Origin: JACOXT01 sp964372855
GTDB taxonomy: Bacteria; Patescibacteriota; Microgenomatia; Levybacterales; UBA12049
Assembly: GCA_964372855.1 (NCBI GenBank)
Contig: CAYJRY010000015.1
Coordinates: 1 to 22,842, forward strand
DNA: 22,842 bases
Direction: 5' to 3'
The notes beneath the pieces are model-generated. The model worked only from the letters and a program-made list of their open reading frames with translations. It ran no database searches and had not been told where the DNA came from. This document shows positions 21,301 through 22,842 of the stretch, piece after piece. The number at the start of each line of letters is the position of its first letter. Position 1 is the stretch's first letter. The position numbers and the translations under genes are program-made.

Positions 21301-21549
21301 AGAAAGTAAGATTCCGTCGGGCTTTTCTTTTTCTATAATTTTTTCAACAAAATATTTATTGACTGGTAAAAAATATACTCTGTCAGCCAAAAATTCTGAT
21401 GTTTGAATTGTAGCTATATTTGGGTTGACTAAGATAGTCTTAACCCCTTCTTCTTTTAGAGCTTTTATTGCTTGAGAACCAGAGTAATCAAACTCCCCCG
21501 CCTCCCCTATTTTAAGGGCTCCTGAGCCAAGTATTAATACCTTTTTCAT
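18355..21549 (-). CDS. carB: Carbamoyl phosphate synthase large subunit, CAD-type
   Basis: The 1064-residue protein is full length and starts at [20 protein letters not shown]. It shows two homologous ATP-grasp halves (first about 125-335; second about 665-865, beginning with [19 protein letters not shown] near 555), a middle oligomerisation region (about 400-540) and a C-terminal MGS-like allosteric domain (about 930-1050). It makes carbamoyl phosphate from bicarbonate, ammonia (from CarA) and two ATP. Sequence choices such as [31 protein letters not shown] and [20 protein letters not shown] match animal CAD and related forms more than the E. coli form (which has IENFDAMGIHTGDS and NPRVSRSS). 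An in-frame TTG three codons earlier is less likely. A heptamer array occupies the 35 bases before the ATG. Confidence 0.97.
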   Translation of the reverse strand: [1064 protein letters not shown]

Positions 21550-21584
21550 AAATATCAAATATTAAAGATTAAATATTAAATATG
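21550..21584. repeat. Five 7-base tandem units immediately upstream of carB
   Basis: AAATATC, AAATATT, AAAGATT, AAATATT, AAATATG run in perfect 7-base phase and abut the carB start codon, so any ribosome-binding site there has been replaced. Confidence 0.75.
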
Positions 21585-21621
21585 CAAATAAATTATAAAA
21601 TATTTGATTTTTGATGTGTAT

Positions 21622-21649
21622 TTTTGATTTTTCATTTTTGATTTTTAAT
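21622..21649. repeat. Four 7-base tandem units at the carA 3' end
   Basis: TTTTGAT, TTTTCAT, TTTTGAT, TTTTAAT, in 7-base phase, span the carA stop and encode the last residues (NIKNQK) of CarA. Confidence 0.7.
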
Positions 21650-22675
21650 ATTGTGTAGGAAATAATCAAATATCCATTGCGTGTCTTCAGGTCCTGGGGT
21701 TGCTTCTGGATGGAACTGTACTGACATGAAAGGAAGTTTTTCATGAATTATTCCTTCATTTGAATTGTCATTTGCATTTGTAAACCATACTTTAAATCCT
21801 TTTGGGATTTTACTGACAGCAAAACCGTGGTTTTGTGTTGTGATATAACATCTTTTCGATCCCTCCAACATACAAGGCTGGTTTTGGCTTCTGTGCCCGA
21901 ATTTTAATTTTTGAGTATCCCCACCTCCCGCTAGCGCCAACAATTGATGACCGAGACAAATTCCAAGAGTTGGAATTTTCTTCTCAAGTGCTTTTCGAAT
22001 AGTTTCTATAGTTTTAGTTGCCATCTTCGGATCTCCAGGGCCATTTGAGACAACGAGAGCATCGAATTTCAAGGTATTTTTAAATGGATCGAAATCCCAA
22101 GGAGCTGTAATTACTTTTATGTTTCTTTTAAGTAGTGATCTTTCTATATTTCTCTTTGCTCCGCAATCAATCAAAATAACAGTTTTTTGTCCATTGCCTT
22201 TTTGCGTAACTTGTTTGGTCGAAACTTTCTCAACAAGATTTTCTTTGTTTGGGTCGTATAAATTAATATTTTCTTTGAGAATTATTTTCCCAAGCATTGT
22301 TCCTTTCGTTCTTATTTTTTGCGTCAATAGTCTTGTATCGGCAATCTCAAGAATCGGTATGTTTTCTTTTAAAGCCCATTTTTTAAGAGTCATTTTACTT
22401 TCAGTATGATATGGAGTATCAACATAATTTGATACTAAAAATCCTGTGACTTGAATTTTTCCTGATTCCCAATATTTAGAATCAGGGACTCCATAATTTC
22501 CAATAATAGGATATGTAATAATTAAAATTTGTCCTTTATAAGAGGGGTCAGTAAGACTTTCAGGATATCCAACCATTCCAGTTGAGAAAACAACTTCCCC
22601 AGACACTGATGTTTGTGCCCCAAAACTTGTCCCTTCAAATTTTGATCCATCCTCTAAAATAAGTTTACCTTTCAT
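21632..22675 (-). CDS. carA: Carbamoyl phosphate synthase small (glutaminase) subunit, CAD-type
   Basis: The 347-residue protein has the N-terminal CarA domain (1-150, with LILEDGSKFEGTSFGA and GEVVFSTGMVGYPESLTDPS) and a class I glutamine amidotransferase domain (about 163-342). The catalytic triad is visible: C240 (GICLGHQ), H322 and E324 (VQFHPEA). It releases ammonia from glutamine and passes it to CarB. ESLTDPSYKGQILI, FTNANDNSNEGI and the HNQPC-like QNQPCML match the animal CAD glutaminase domain. The last six codons are encoded by a heptamer repeat. It lies 82 bases upstream of carB and 135 bases downstream of the pyrB stop, filled with palindromic repeats. The start ATG lies at the edge of that repeat with no Shine-Dalgarno site. 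Confidence 0.96.
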   Translation of the reverse strand: MKGKLILEDGSKFEGTSFGAQTSVSGEVVFSTGMVGYPESLTDPSYKGQILIITYPIIGNYGVPDSKYWESGKIQVTGFLVSNYVDTPYHTESKMTLKKWALKENIPILEIADTRLLTQKIRTKGTMLGKIILKENINLYDPNKENLVEKVSTKQVTQKGNGQKTVILIDCGAKRNIERSLLKRNIKVITAPWDFDPFKNTLKFDALVVSNGPGDPKMATKTIETIRKALEKKIPTLGICLGHQLLALAGGGDTQKLKFGHRSQNQPCMLEGSKRCYITTQNHGFAVSKIPKGFKVWFTNANDNSNEGIIHEKLPFMSVQFHPEATPGPEDTQWIFDYFLHNIKNQK

Positions 22676-22679
22676 AATA

Positions 22680-22810
22680 AAATTCGAATACCAATATCCG
22701 AAGCACGAAACAAATTCGAATTTTCAAAATCAGAATGTTCATAATATTTTGAATTTTTGTCATTTGAATTTTGATATTGTTTCGAATTTCGAAATTCGAA
22801 TTTCGGATTT
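22680..22810. repeat. AT-rich imperfect palindromic repeat between pyrB and carA
   Basis: The spacer has TTCGAA-rich arms (ATTCGAATACC... on the left, ...TTCGAATTTCGGA on the right) around an AAATTC/GAATTT core; the left-arm word CGAAACAAATTC is partly mirrored as GATATTGTTTCG on the right. It is the same sequence type as the insertion in the RluA gene (7510-7577). Confidence 0.6.
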
Positions 22811-22842
22811 TCATATCTTTCCAAGTACCAGTGCCAAAAGAG
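22811..22842 (-). CDS. pyrB: Aspartate carbamoyltransferase C terminus (5' part outside window)
   Basis: The last nine residues before a TGA at 22813-22811 read LLALVLGKI. Aspartate transcarbamoylases end with a helix of the form R-M-A-L-L-A-x-V-L-G, so this is very likely the C terminus of PyrB. With only nine codons the identification relies on the context: pyrB directly upstream of carA, carB and pyrC on the same strand would place the enzyme that links carbamoyl phosphate to aspartate next to its partners. Confidence 0.65.
   Translation of the reverse strand, partial: LLALVLGKI

Overview
This AT-rich, very compact window most likely comes from a member of the Candidate Phyla Radiation (Patescibacteria), possibly Microgenomates-like. 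That placement is an inference. It rests on short divergent membrane proteins, genes packed end to end, in-frame palindromic and heptamer repeats inside conserved genes, eukaryote-like (CAD-type) pyrimidine genes, and many genes that seem to start almost at their transcription start. The sequence uses TGA as a normal stop, which argues against the Gracilibacteria/Absconditabacteria code.

Layout. 1-1902 (minus): an Ig-like membrane protein, a secreted beta-rich protein and an M24 peptidase that runs off the left edge. 1974-3828 (plus): a degenerate metallo-beta-lactamase-fold protein and the replicative helicase dnaB. 3835-4235 (minus): tRNA-Leu(CAA) followed directly by cutA. 4375-8138 (plus): a 16-codon leader ORF, a NIF3 family protein, an MFS transporter, an Lgt-like membrane protein and an RluA pseudouridine synthase. 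8199-9312 (plus): a 47-residue lysine-rich protein, a LytR_C-domain membrane protein and a 54-residue membrane peptide. 9282-10001 (minus): a TPR protein. 10081-11652 (plus): a second 16-codon leader ORF, yebC and a polytopic membrane protein. 11653-12435: the longest stretch without a recognisable gene. 12476-12958 (plus): an OmpR-type winged-helix protein. 12960-14435 (minus): a membrane-anchored GH18-like protein. 14508-15437 (plus): a Xer-like recombinase. 15452-15950 (plus): a membrane protein broken by ten Ns. 15994-16479 (plus): an unknown protein. 16466 to the right edge (minus): pyrB (last nine codons), carA, carB and pyrC, interrupted on the plus strand by a dead folP fragment and a small unknown gene with an in-frame TGA.

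The four pyrimidine genes cover carbamoyl phosphate synthesis (CarA, CarB), aspartate transcarbamoylation (PyrB) and dihydroorotase (PyrC), the first three steps of UMP synthesis. CarA, CarB and PyrC read like the matching domains of animal CAD.

The most interesting signal is a shared 5' cassette in front of two unrelated genes (NIF3-like and yebC). It consists of a TTGCAA/T promoter, a leaderless 16-codon ORF whose first codons form one arm of a hairpin with a compensated stem, a Shine-Dalgarno sequence inside that ORF, and an ATGA stop-start overlap with the main gene. It looks like a reusable leader-cistron regulatory or translation-coupling element. Also notable are heptamer tandem repeats and palindromes that have invaded reading frames and operon spacers at several sites.
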